A stretch of DNA of 64,000 nucleotides. It comes from Myrica gale. Taxonomy: Eukaryota; Streptophyta; Magnoliopsida; Fagales; Myricaceae. Position numbers and translations under genes: made by a program. Position 1 is the stretch's first letter. Each line of letters opens with the position of its first letter. The stretch lies in assembly GCA_963930655.1 (NCBI GenBank), contig OZ005619.1, positions 19,243,752 to 19,307,751 on the forward strand, written 5' to 3'. The notes under the pieces were generated by a model. That model was not told the DNA's origin, searched no databases, and saw only the letters and a program-made list of their open reading frames with translations. Of this stretch, positions 43,837 to 55,224 are shown in pieces.

Positions 43837-46755
43837 ATGTCAAGCCTGGCCCAAACCTCCTTAGCGCTCCCTCTCCCTCCCCACCCCAGCACACCCACCA
43901 CCACCAACACCACCCTCTTCAATGCTCTCACGTCCTCCACCACCTTCACCCACCTCAAGCAGGTCCACGCCCAAATCCTCCGCCGCTCCAATCTCGACTA
44001 CAGCTCCAACTCCCTCCTACTCCAACTTGTTCTCTCCTCCTTTGCCCTCTCCCCCAGTCTTGAATATGCTTTCTCCGTCTTCAGCCAGATTCCCAGGCTC
44101 GACACCCGTCTTTGCAACAAGCTCATGCGTGAGTTGTCGCGAGGAGCCGACCCCGAGAGAACCCTTCTGGTATACGATAGGATGAGGAGGGAGGGACTGC
44201 CTGTCGACAGGTTCAGCTTCCCGCCATTGCTGAAGGCGGTGTCCAGGACTTCAGCTTTGGTGGAGGGGATGGAGATTCATGGACTCCTGTCGAAGTTGGG
44301 TTTCTATTCGGACCCATTTTTGCAGACGGGTTTGGTTGGGATGTATGCTGCATGTGGGCAGATTATGGAGGCGAAATTGGTGTTCGATAAAATGTCTCAC
44401 CGGGATGTAGTTACATGGAGCATTATGATCAATGGGTACGGCTAGTATGGTATCTTTAATTTTTAGAAGAAGCTGCGCTTGTCGTTTCCTCGAGCTCACA
44501 TTTGAATTGCTTTAAGATAAGTTGGTGACTGTTTGGGCTTATGTGCACTTATTTTTCATAACCAAGGAGACAAGAATTATGGGAGGAATGCGATTGCTTG
44601 GTAGAAGTCTGAGGGAAACAAACTAATAGAAGGAAATGGACAACAGACTTAGGGAAGGCACGAGATTAAGGATTAACATTACGGAAAACGATTAAAACAG
44701 ACATAATCATGTCACAGCTGGGCTTCTCTTGAAAGTTAAGAGAGTACACCTCTTCAGTACTTCCTCTAATGTCACCATCAGAACCTCCACTTCTACCCTT
44801 ACTGTTTCACCACATTCTCCTCACCTGGACACGTACACATTTTATCCTAAAGTAACGTACATTACTTTAGTTAATGAGCATTTTGACACATTGACCGTTG
44901 CCACTTGTTAATAGCTTTGGGAATGGAAACATAGAAATTGTACTGCACTCACATGGGAGTTCAGCAGTTTCATGTGGAGATACACCATTTAAGAGTGTGA
45001 CCGACTATAAAATTCAGGGGTTTTGATGTGTTCCCATGTTTCAGGAAAGTCTTTTTTTTTTGCTGAATAATACCGTGAGGCTTTCATGTTGAAGGAATTT
45101 AACCTTAACAATTTCTTCTTCCATCATTGGAGATGCTGACCTTTATGACCTGTTCAAACAGGTACTACCAGAGTGGCCTTTTTGATGATGTATTGCAGCT
45201 CTTTGATGAGATGAAGGCATCTAATGTAGAAGCGGATGAGATTCTTCTTTCTACAGTTGTTTCTGCCTGTGCCCGCAGCAGAAAACTAAGCTATGGGAAA
45301 ACAATCCATGAGTTCATTACAAAAAATGATATTGTGGTTGACGCACATTTACAGAGTGCTCTTGTCACCATGTACGCAAGTTGTGGATCCATGGAGTTTG
45401 CTCAGGAATTGTTTAACAAGATGTCACCAAAAAACTTAATCGCTTCAACTGCCATGGTTTCTGCATATTCGAAGTTTGGACGTGTTGAAGATGCTCGCAT
45501 GATTTTCAACCAAATGGTTGAGAAGGACTTGATAAGTTGGAGTGCAATGATATCTGGTTATGCTGAGAGTGATCACCCACAAGAAGCTCTTAAATTATTC
45601 AGTGAAATGCAAGTGCTGGAAATAAAGCCTGATCAAGTCGCCATGTTGAGTGTTATCTCAGCTTGTGCTCATTTTGGTTCATTGGACCAAGCCAAATGGA
45701 TCCACTTATATGTTGACAAGAATGGATTTGGAGGAGCTTTGCCTGTTAGCAATGCTCTTATTGATATGTATGCCAAATGTGGGAGCTTGGAAAGAGCAAG
45801 ATGGGTATTTGAGAAGATGCCAAGAAAAGATGTGATATCTTGGACCACTATGATCAGTGCATTCGCCATGCATGGAGATGCCAGCAATGCACTAAGCTTC
45901 TTCTACCAAATGATGGAACAAAAGATTGAACCTAATGCAGTTACATTTGTCGGGGTGCTTTATGCTTGTAGCCATGCAGGGTTAGTCGATGAGGGTCGGA
46001 AGATCTTTTCGTCCATGATTAATGAGCACAAGATTACTCCCAAACATGAGCACTATGGTTGCATGGTTGACCTCTTTGGCCGTGCCAATCTCTTGAGAGA
46101 AGCTCTTGAGATCACAGAGACGATGCCTTTAGCACCTAATGTTGTCATTTGGGGATCCTTGATGGCTGCTTGCAGGGTTCATGGTGAGACTGAATTAGGA
46201 GAATTTGCAGCCAAACAGCTTCTTGAGATAGAACCAGAACATGATGGGGCCCTTGTGGTCTTATCAAACATTTATGCTAAAGAAAGAAGATGGGAAGATG
46301 TTGGAAAGGTAAGGAGATTAATGAAACATATAGGTATTTCCAAGGAAATGGGATGCAGTAGGATAGAATTAAACAATGAAGTTCATGAGTTTCTGATGGC
46401 AGATAGAAATCATAAACAAGCAGATCGGATCTATGAGAAATTAGATGAGGTGGTGAGTGAATTGAAGCTGGTTGGTTATGCTCCAAATACCTGTAGCATT
46501 CTGGTTGATTTGGAAGAGGAAGAAAAGAAGGAAGCGATTCTCTGGCATAGTGAGAAATTGGCGCTTTGTTACGGGCTCATGAGTGATGGAAAAGAGAGCT
46601 GCATTCGCATAGTGAAAAATCTTAGGATTTGCGAGGACTGCCATGCTTTTATGAAGTTGGTTTCAAAAGTTTATGGGAGAGAAATTGTCATCAGAGATAG
46701 GACTAGGTTTCACCATTACAAAAACGGCGTCTGTTCTTGTAATGATTATTGGTAA
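43837..46755 (+). CDS. DYW-type PPR protein, At4g14820-like
   Basis: Two exons, 43837-44435 and 45162-46755, joined by a GT-AG intron, give 730 residues. Arabidopsis At4g14820, the match from memory, is about 722. Such proteins are expected to be imported into mitochondria or plastids and to direct RNA editing; the target is unknown. The N-terminus is Ser/Thr/Pro-rich, then LKQVHAQILRRSNLD, a long row of PLS repeats (SFPPLLKAVSRTSALVEGME; VSACARSRKLSYGKTIHEF; NALIDMYAKCGSLERARWVF), E motifs (HEHYGCMVDLFGRANLLREA; GCSRIELNNEVHEF) and the DYW domain with HSEKLALCYG, CEDCH and the final CSCNDYW. The intron joins ..TWSIMING to YYQSGLFDDVLQL in frame; without splicing the frame stops at 44445. No lesions seen. 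Confidence 0.93.
44436..45161 (+). other. Intron of the At4g14820-like PPR gene
   Basis: 726 bases, donor GTACGG and acceptor AAACAG. PPR genes of this class are usually intronless, so this may be a gained intron. No transposon ends were recognised in it. Confidence 0.7.
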
Positions 46756-47472
46756 CATTATGTTTGGTTTTTCTATTGTAAGGTTGCAACATATAGTTGA
46801 ATCATCATGTAATTATATGCATTATTAATTATTTAATGACACCCCACTGGCACGTTCATTTTTTTTTTTGCTTCTACTTTACCATTTTGGATATTATTTT
46901 TGAAGGCTGAAACGTGTCTGTCTTCCGAAATTGTGAATTATGTGATTAAAGGAGGGCCTACAGCGTTAGCTAGGTTGTTTTTCTTCTCTGGCCTCTGTAT
47001 TTCGTGCATGTCTTGTCTACTTCCAAGAACTGGAAAACAACCCCGGATCTGCTTCCAATTTGTTCCTTAGTGACGGCCTAGCGACTTGGTAAGGTGAAAC
47101 GCCTAGTACTACTAGTACATTAACCCACTGGCCAGAGACCTCTCGAGACGAGCCAGGTAATGAAAGGCCGGAGCACATAGACTGGAATGGGAAAATCCAG
47201 TTCATGTTAAGGAAATCAGTTTCCTTAAAATAAAACAAAACCATGAAAGGCAATGAACTCCTGACTTAAACTGCATTGAGGCTACATATACAATTCGATA
47301 ACTTAAACGATACCAAGTTCTTGACCCTATGACTGAAAAAACATTGGTGAAAAAAAGAAGGAATTCGGTTCAAAGGCTTCCCCTAGTACTGAGAGAAGAG
47401 CAAGCTTCTCACAAGAAATGAGAACTGGACGCTGAGAGAAGATGAGGCACCTCCAATATCCGTCGGTTCTCT
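46756..47472. other. Convergent 3' flanks
   Basis: Lies between the ends of the rightward PPR gene and the leftward membrane protein gene. It presumably holds both 3' untranslated regions. A T10 run is at about 46859-46868. Nothing else recognised. Confidence 0.45.
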
Positions 47473-48813
47473 TTAAGTTGGGATTCTCGTTTCATATTTT
47501 GCAGTAAACTCGATGAAGTTGTTGTTTCTGAAATCGGAGAAGAGCCAAAAATCTCGCCTCACCCTCCCAACCATTTTTGAAATCCTATACTTCAAGAATT
47601 CTACTGTTGCTGAAAGTAAGTTTGAGTTATCCAGCATTGAGCTCCGTCGGTATTCAAGAATCCAGGTATCGGGATTTAATTGCACGGCTGAGGCGCCCCA
47701 CTTCCGGTGCACCCATGAAGTGTTTTCCTTCCGGATCATATACCCGACCTTCCCATCGGACCACTTGGAACACGAAGCAAATAAAGACCGTCAGTTTTAA
47801 GCTAAGGAATCAGCCTTAAAACGGGAGAATTTTTTTTGTCGATTCCATTTTGACCTTGCAGATTTAGATTATCTAGTTAGAGAAACAAGGAGTTGTCTGC
47901 ATTTACCTCTGTTACTCTTCCAGATAAGATAGTGAATGATCGGGAAGAAAATCCGCTTGTGAGTAATCCCGCAGTCTGCAATGGCCATCCCCATATGCTC
48001 ACCTCCTCCATCGCTGACTTGTACAGTATACAACGCGAATTCAAGAGTAAACCATCCTGAAAAATGCAGTTATATTTTATTTCTCAATGACCTTTTAGAA
48101 CAGAAGTGTCAATTTTCTCAACCAGCATAACATAATTGTTGACTGCGTGCATACTTTCCAAACAAGTTAGAGAAGAGTTTGATATACGGCACCTGGTCAA
48201 TTTTCCAAGCAGAATTGGTAGAGCTGCAATTTGAAACCTCTCCATCAACAAGACCCTGCAGCTCTCTTTGCAGAAACCTCAGACTCCCCTTCAAATCTTT
48301 CACAACCCAAGATTTCTCACCAATAGTCTTAACTGCATCCGGTGACAAGACGGGTCCTATAACCCCACAAGAAAGCCCGAACTGCACCATGATAATCAAA
48401 CTCAAACCCAGTACCAATCTCTTAAAATGGCCACCCAAACGCCACTCTCTTTCCTTCTTCACCATCTCCTCGTTCAAATTCAGTCTTCCATTCGATTGGA
48501 GAACCGGAGAGGCCGGAACACGCATGACACTTGACCGGGGAGTGGACAAGATCGAAGAGTTAAATGAGATGGGAGTGCGCTCCACGTCGTCGGGCCCAGA
48601 AGTGGAAAGCTTTGTGAGGGAGCTCTTCTGGATGCTAATGGGCATGAGGTCAAGGGTGGCACTGATGCTGGCCAAACAAATCTTGCAGTCGCAATTGGCA
48701 TCTTTTCTGCACCATGGGAAGTAGCAGCTGTCTCGGGTTTCGGACCGATCATCTTCCATGGCTGTGGTGGTGCCTGATTTTCCAGGGGTTGCTACTACTA
48801 GGACCGTTTTCAT
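47473..48813 (-). CDS. Plant membrane protein, ERG2/sigma1-receptor-like by some annotations
   Basis: Three exons, 48813-48193, 48056-47907 and 47763-47473, all phase 0 with GT-AG introns, give 353 residues. It starts MKTVLVVATPGKSGTTTAME and has a Cys-rich segment (CYFPWCRKDANCDCKICLAS). A membrane segment lies around residues 130-155 (FKRLVLGLSLIIMVQFGLSC). The C-terminal half carries ILYKSAMEEVSIWGWPLQTA, GLLTSGFSSRSFTILSGRVT and HRKWGASAVQLNPDTWILEY. I recall this family being annotated 'ERG2/sigma1 receptor-like' in some plant genomes, but I see no proof of sterol isomerase activity. The first exon stays open past its splice site to 48118. No lesions. Model confidence is good; function is not. 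Confidence 0.75.
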
Positions 48814-51800
48814 GGCTTATTGCTTATTTTGGTTGTGTAGTTTTCTGTGTTGGTCTTTCTTTTGTTCCTTTGGAATCTCTCGTACATGCGAAATATAGGC
48901 TTTTTTATTAAAAGAAAAAAGAAAAGAAACATAGGCTTTTGAATTTTGAATCACAACGGTCACATATTTGGAACGGGCTTATGGCTCTGATTTTTGATGT
49001 GGAGGGGCAGGTAGCAAGGTTTGGGAAAACTCTTTTGGGCTTATAACCTTTGTTTCATATTAATCGGGACACCTGCGGGCTAGGAAAGATACGGGCTGGA
49101 GCTTGTTACACATAAGAGGCTCAAAGCCTATAAGACTTCGTCAATAAACTTTTTTTTTTAAAAAGGTAACAAAAGAAACCGTATACCAGTCTTATGGAAT
49201 ATGATTCTCTATTTTTTTGTGGGATTCTTTCTTTTTGTTTGTTTCTCTTCTTTTACGGGCTGAGTAAAAAAATAAATAAAATAAAAATAAAAATCCGATA
49301 AAAAGGAGTCCTTTTCTTTTTGTAAGGATACAAAAAAAAAGTCATTATATCAGTATTTTGTAAACCTATTGGATAGAAGATACCCAAAAAAAATAGACTA
49401 CAAGAACCATCAACCATGTGACCAGAGGATCTGCTTTTAAGGGCTCTGTCTTTTTTCTTTTACTGTTTTGTGTCTTTTTCTTCCTCCTCAATGGACAGCC
49501 AGACAGGGAAGCTACATTGTTGTTCCGAAACCCTAGGCAAATTTGTCGAACCAGGTAAATTTGCCAATGCTACATGATACTATATTTTGAGATTTCTTCT
49601 TCATTCTTATCTTAGTCCCATGTAAACTGTTGCACTGCTTTAAACTGCGACGAATGTTTTCTTTAACAAGGAGATGCTATAACTAATCAAATGATATATA
49701 TCACGGAGGTCGGAGGTTGAACCTGAGCACAGTGCTCGTAGAAAACGTTGTGCAGTGGCAGTCCAACATAGGAACTAACAGGTTCAGACAGAGGGTGATA
49801 TATATATATAAAAAAAAAAGATAAAAGGGTAAGTGATGAAGAGTTCTTTCTCTTGCACTTGATGGTATCTAATATAGTTCAAATAGTCAAAAGTTCTTTG
49901 TCCCCCAAGAACTTCAAATGTCAACTGCTTAAAGCATCAAATAGAATTTTGCAATGGAATTATAAGGCCATCTGATTCAGGTTATGGAAACTCCTCTTCG
50001 AGTGCTGAAAATTTGACTAGATAATTGAATACCCTTTATAGTTTATAGATGTGGGTGAAAAATCCTTAGGCACCACTTCATACTCGAAACTTTACCAGCA
50101 GCCTGACCTATTCAACCAACTTTAGAGACTTCCTTAGAGATGCTCTTCGCCATGGATGAAACACATTTATGATACCTAGGTACTTCCTTTCCTATGCCTG
50201 CCTCTCTTTTGAACTTCCATCCTCCATAATTTGGCATTTTCTACTGCTTCCAAAGGCAAAAAGTAGATGCCATCTGCTTTTTTTACTAATATCTTGGCAA
50301 TTAAATAGAAAGTTAAACAGGGGAGTTTAAATAGAAGATCAGAAGTCTGCTTGGAAGTAAAAAACTTCATAGGTTGGTTCCAGTATATCACAGCCTAAAA
50401 GACGCTCTGTTCCAAGGTGAGGGCCTGCATTTTGCTCGAGTCTTTGTAGAATCTTAGAAAGATGATTAAGGGGGCATAGATTTCATTCTCTATTATATCT
50501 CAGACGATAAGATCGCTTTCAACTGAATACCTGAGTGGTGCAGGCATCTGAGTATTTATGGTTAAGACTTTGAAGATGTACTCTCTACTGTCTCTCTACC
50601 TAAATTGGATGCTCTGTTATTGCACTGCTGACAACACATTTCAGGAATCCGATTTCAGATGCCATGCCGTGAGGGGAATTGGCGATTCGGGTGGGACACG
50701 TCACCTTCAGATGGTTGGTGACAAAACAAGTACTGTCAAACACTGATAACATGGGCCATGATTAATTGGCGTGGCACAAAGTTGCTGTTTCCACAAACAC
50801 TGTTTATCTCTGGAGAATGTACATGTCTAAGAGCCGTCATTATCACTGATCAGAACTATTGGAGCTTATAGAACACTAAAACATATCAAACATTGTTTCC
50901 CAGAATTAAAAATAGGGTTGTGTCCACGTGTAGGGCCAACATATGTTTACCCTGCATTACTTAGCTTTTGGGTGCCTTACAAACAAAAATGTTAGTCTTC
51001 GCAACAGAAGAGAGGGTTTTGGGTAATCTCAGGTACATGAAGTTGATTGATAGTTCAAAGATCACACGGTTGTGATTTCCCTGCACATAAATTCGATATA
51101 TGTCCCCATTTGCATTATATCACTACAAAAGCCCTTGTTTCAAAGATAAACAAGTTTCCCTGTCTCAACCACTAAGTAGAGTGGAGGAAGTAATACTTTA
51201 ACTTAATAATTGAAGCTTGTGGCACAATATTCAAATTGTCCTTCATGGTGGAGTGGGACGTTGACCCTTACTGCTTCATTTTAATAATAGCAAAGGGAGA
51301 TCTTTAATGATTTTATTGGTTATCATAATGTACTGAGCCAGGTTGGAAAAAAAAACCTCGGCATCAAAAAAACCAGAGTTCTTAAGTTCATACCTCCAAA
51401 CCAAAAAGATCAGCCTCATGTTAATGGTTTCCTCCAGTTGCACTCTCAACTTTTTGAATTTGCAGAATAGATTATCCCTTTAAATTCTAACAGGAACTGA
51501 GGTTCTACTTCTCCTTTCCGGTTCATTTTTGCAAACTTCGAGTCATCTAAAGAATCATTGATGAATAAGGAAAACTGGGTAAATTCAAAAAGCCAAATCT
51601 CATCTTCTAGCACCAAAGGTTAAAATTTTCGTGGAGAACAGGAAACAGTTGAACATAAAGCTTTCAAAAGCTTTTCTTACGCGAGAAGAAGACAGAGGAG
51701 AGTGAGAGATGAGAGTCTAGGAATGCTTTCGTTTGGGGAGTGAAAAAAGTACAAGGTTAATTTCATATCAGTTAGCTATAAAGTGAAGGAAATTTTCCTC

Positions 51801-51992
51801 GAAAATTCTTGTCCTTTTATCCTAAAAGGGAACATAAAACATACCGATATGAATTCAAGAGCTAGAAGAACCAGGAAGAAGTCTCCACTTAAAATATTAT
51901 CCCCTGTACACGAAAACTTTGAAACTTCGCCATGGAAGGCTACCTATCAATATTATTCCAACCACAGGACTGGCCTCTCTACTTCTTCCCAA
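48814..51992. other. Intergenic, nothing firmly recognised
   Basis: About 3.2 kb. The left end holds the promoter of the membrane protein gene and the right end the 3' flank of DUF1677. It contains AT-rich simple sequence near 49150-49400 and 49800-49820. A possible two-exon small frame (49491 onward, and 50645 onward) is discussed under findings. Confidence 0.45.
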
Positions 51993-52346
51993 TTAGTACA
52001 ATGAGAAAGACGACGCGTCGGTCACTTGTGATGTGCTTGCTGATCTGGAATACTTCTTGCCAGAAGATGAAGAGTCCCCTGATCTTCTCCTTAGCATCTG
52101 CCTCATCCCATCGGCCACTCGAACAGCCGGGTTCGATTTGAATTTTCGACAAAATGACATGTGAGCCTTCAAAGCTTCTTCCATTCCAAATTGCTTTTTC
52201 CCTCGGCTAACTTCATCTCTTACCGCTTCTGAGCACAACCCACAAAGCCATTTTCCATCAAACTTGGCCTTCACTTCAGCTATGTAGTCCTGGGTACAAT
52301 CTTCTTTGAGGCCACAGCACTCGCACTTGACTGATTCAATCTCCAT
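51993..52346 (-). CDS. DUF1677 family protein
   Basis: Single exon, 117 residues. DUF1677 proteins are small plant-only proteins of unknown role. The family's Cys pattern is clear: KCECCGLKEDCTQDY at residues 7-21, then KWLCGLCSEAVRDEVSRG, followed by ALKAHMSFCRKF. The pattern suggests metal binding, which is inference. The tail is Ser-rich. Length and start are usual for the family. From memory At4g14819 and At3g22540 are Arabidopsis members located near the other homologues of this window. Confidence 0.92.
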   Translation of the reverse strand: MEIESVKCECCGLKEDCTQDYIAEVKAKFDGKWLCGLCSEAVRDEVSRGKKQFGMEEALKAHMSFCRKFKSNPAVRVADGMRQMLRRRSGDSSSSGKKYSRSASTSQVTDASSFSLY

Positions 52347-53287
52347 TTCTTTGTTCTTATTCTTTTCTTGGTTGGACTTGGGAAGGATGGGTATTCTTCT
52401 CGTTTTCTCAATTGAAGAGATTTGGAAAAAGCGATTGGCAAAGGAAGTGCAAAATTATAGCTGCTTTTCTTCTTGGATTTGATACCAATGATAGGATGGA
52501 AAGTGGGTTTCTTCTACTTTATTTTGGTTGTGAAGGCTTCTCCATTGGCATGATGGTTTTGTTGCTTCAAGAAGTAGAAAGTTTCTGGGTTGTATGAGAG
52601 CTTTTGTTGCTGGGAATTTGGGTGAGAGAGAAGACTACAAGTCTGCCATAATTTCCTCCATGTTCTAAGGGACATGGGGCACTGGAAAATATGACAATGG
52701 TGGTTGGAGGGGCCCTTTCAAGCATTAAAAACTAAATTCCCACCCCTCCCCCCTCTCTCTCTTCCAATCCAAGACTAATACTAATAACAATAACAATAAT
52801 TAAGTTATTAACAAGGGGGTTCGTGAACCGGATTCCTTGTATTATATTTTCTGTCACTGTTTTTTTCGTCTTGCATTGGTTTGTACTGTAATACTGTTAG
52901 CTGTTTCTTCTCTTTCTGGTACATTCTTTTTATGTTTTTCTTTTAGTTGATTGACAGTTACTTTTCGGTTAACATATATAGATGAATTGACTTGTCTTGG
53001 CTTTGGCTTCTCTTGGCTACAAACTGGCTCAAACTTTGAGCTTGGGTTCGGGCTTGTTGGTTTGGTTAACTTGGTTTCATGAATCTGTTGCCTAATTGAC
53101 TTCCATACCCGTGAATCAGGTTTATATTTATGGGAGCCACCATCAGAGTCATGCTTCATTGACCAACTAGCCTTGGGTAGTTCAACAGCCAACGATTGAT
53201 CCATGGGATACAGATTGTCTTAGTGATGTCAATCATAGAGGATTTTATGTTCTTGATCTTTCAAGATTATGGCAGAGAAAGATTTTT
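52347..53287. other. Upstream of DUF1677 and doubtful short frame
   Basis: Promoter side of the DUF1677 gene, with a pyrimidine-rich tract near 52738-52762 and an AATAAC-type simple repeat near 52780-52800. A doubtful minus-strand frame at 52854-53204 is listed separately. Confidence 0.4.
52854..53204 (-). CDS. Hypothetical lysine-rich protein, doubtful
   Basis: Open frame of 116 residues starting MDQSLAVELPKASWSMKHD. It is rich in Lys, Ser, Pro and Gln (SRVWKSIRQQIHETKLTKP; VNQLKEKHKKNVPEREET). It resembles no family I know and has no signal or membrane segment. It could be the first exon or remnant of a gene, or chance. The composition is more protein-like than most random frames here. Confidence 0.25.
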   Translation of the reverse strand: MDQSLAVELPKASWSMKHDSDGGSHKYKPDSRVWKSIRQQIHETKLTKPTSPNPSSKFEPVCSQEKPKPRQVNSSIYVNRKVTVNQLKEKHKKNVPEREETANSITVQTNARRKKQ

Positions 53288-53482
53288 GAAATATTTGTGG
53301 CTGAATCATTGCATTTCATTTGTGTATCCATTTAAACAAAATCACATCAATCATCATAGATGTAAGATTTCGGTTTAAATATTTGTGGCTGAATCATTGT
53401 ATTTCATTTGTGTATCCATTTAAACAAAATCACATCAATCATCGTAGATTTCAGTTTAAATATTTGTGGATGAATCATTGCT
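53288..53482 (+). repeat. Tandem repeat, 2.2 copies of ~88 bp
   Basis: AATATTTGTGGCTGAATCAT begins copies near 53289 and 53377, and a partial third near 53458. Each full copy continues through TTTCATTTGTGTATCCATTT and AAACAAAATCACATCAATCA. The second copy lacks 7 bases. Nearly identical, so recent. Confidence 0.9.
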
Positions 53483-53654
53483 GGCTTATTTCCTCTGCCA
53501 AAGCTGAAAGACTCAAGTTTTGAAAAACCTCTCATGCATAACTAGCTGAATCTCCAACTTTCGTCTTAATTTTTTTAATCAAGCTTAGCTATATTATATT
53601 AGATATAAAAACAGAATCACAATTTTTGATAGTGCCCCTTACTATCTGATAGTA

Positions 53655-53885
53655 CGTGTGGGGCGTTAGCCTAATGGTTGGGAGGTCGTCCTCCATGGAC
53701 TCGACATATCAAGTTCGAATCACATAAGCGTGAGGTTGATGCTCTTATCATTAAGTAAGTCTTAGACTTACCATGAATAGGGCTTTGAGGTCGGTTTTGT
53801 GCACACTACCCTAAGAGATCTACCCTATAAGGCAGATTTAGGCCAGTAGGGTGGCTCCTCTGGTGACTTCAAATTTTTTTTTTTT
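53655..53885 (+). mobile_element. tRNA-derived SINE
   Basis: Starts GTGTGGGGCGTTAGCCTAAT, with an A box (TTAGCCTAATGG) and, about 36 bases on, a B box (AGTTCGAATCA). These are the pol III promoter parts of a tRNA head. A ~150-bp unrelated body follows and the element ends in a T12 run at about 53875-53885, the usual plant SINE tail. No clear target duplication. Confidence 0.75.
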
Positions 53886-54429
53886 ACTTTATCTTGTAGT
53901 AAGAAACTAGCTAGGGCTGAACAAATTTGGGCCGAAACCGAATGGGCCGACCCAAACTGGCCCGAACCGACTAGGCCGACCAGTTTTGGGCCACCAATGG
54001 TTCGACTGTCAGCCCAAATAATTAGAGAACCGAGTGGGTCAGTTCAGCCCACGGTTTATGGGCACCCAGGACCGTGGGCCGAACCGAGGGGTATTTTGGG
54101 ACTTCTATAATTTTTTTTTTTTAATATATTAAGTGGGGGGAGACGACATCGTCTCCCACCGCCTTAGGGCCTTACCCCCTTTTACGTGAAATGCAAGTGC
54201 TAACAACTCAGAAGCCCCCCTCTCGAGTCCCCACTCCACCCCTTTCTCAAAACCCTAGTCGCTGCTCCCCACCGTAGCTCACCCCCTTGCCGACGTCGTG
54301 TCTCTCTCTCTCACCCCTTTACCCCTTTTTACGTGAACTGCATTTTCCCCCGAAGCCCCCCTCTTGAGTCCACCACTGCACCCCTCTCTCAAAACCCTAG
54401 CCACCACCCCCACTTTAGCTCGCCCCCCC

Positions 54430-54546
54430 TCGCCCTCTCTCTCTCTCTCTCTCTCACGTCCCTCGGCCTTTTCTTTGTCTCTGGGAGGTCAAGTTGTGTC
54501 GGCCCTCTCTCTTTCTCAGTGTAAACTTCCTCTCTCTCTCTCTCTT
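54430..54546 (+). repeat. CT-rich microsatellites
   Basis: Two CT runs (about 54437-54456 and 54531-54545) in the presumed leader of the hAT transposase gene. Confidence 0.8.
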
Positions 54547-55224
54547 TCTAATTGATTTCGATTTTAATTCATGATTTGCTCATGTTGTGATGGTATGATT
54601 AAATATTTAATTCATGATTTGGTTAGGTTGGTTATGGTTGAGAGCATATCCGTAACATATTGTATAATTTGGTTAGGTTTTTAAGGTTGTATAATTTATT
54701 AGTTAATTTCGGTTTATCCACTTTTGATTTATTTAGTTGCTGGTTGTTGTTGTGTTTAATTTCTTAGTTGCTATAAATTACTTAGGCCACAAGTAACAGA
54801 TTGTTGTAATTTACAACAAAGGAACCTGATTTGATTTGTTTAGTTGCTGTAATTTCTTATTTAGTATGAACTTGGAAGTTAACAGATTGCTGGAAATGAA
54901 CAGATTGCTTTGCTTTCATTGACACATTGTTTTTTTTTGCTGTAAATTGACTTTAGTGTTGCTATAAATTTTGCTCAAGTTGCTTGGGTGTTGCTGTTGA
55001 AGAGAATCAAATTAGGTTAGTATTTTGTATTTCCCATTTTACTAAGTTACTGTTAGTTTATTTTAGGTCATGGCTGATTTGATGTTGGATTTGGATGGAT
55101 TTAGGGTTATGTTTGTTGGATGATTTGCTGATTTAATGTTCTTGGATTGTTTGATGATTTTATACTGATTTTATGTTGCTGGATTATTTGTTAATTTGTG
55201 ATTTTTATTTTAAATGTGGTCTAG

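Noticed and set aside
49690..49815. Possible SINE around GGAGGTTGAACCTGAGC with an A-rich end
   Set aside because: A B-box look-alike and A-run only; the ends could not be defined.
54333..54555. Ser/Leu-rich frames over CT microsatellites
   Set aside because: Low-complexity translation of CT repeats in the hAT leader, not genes.
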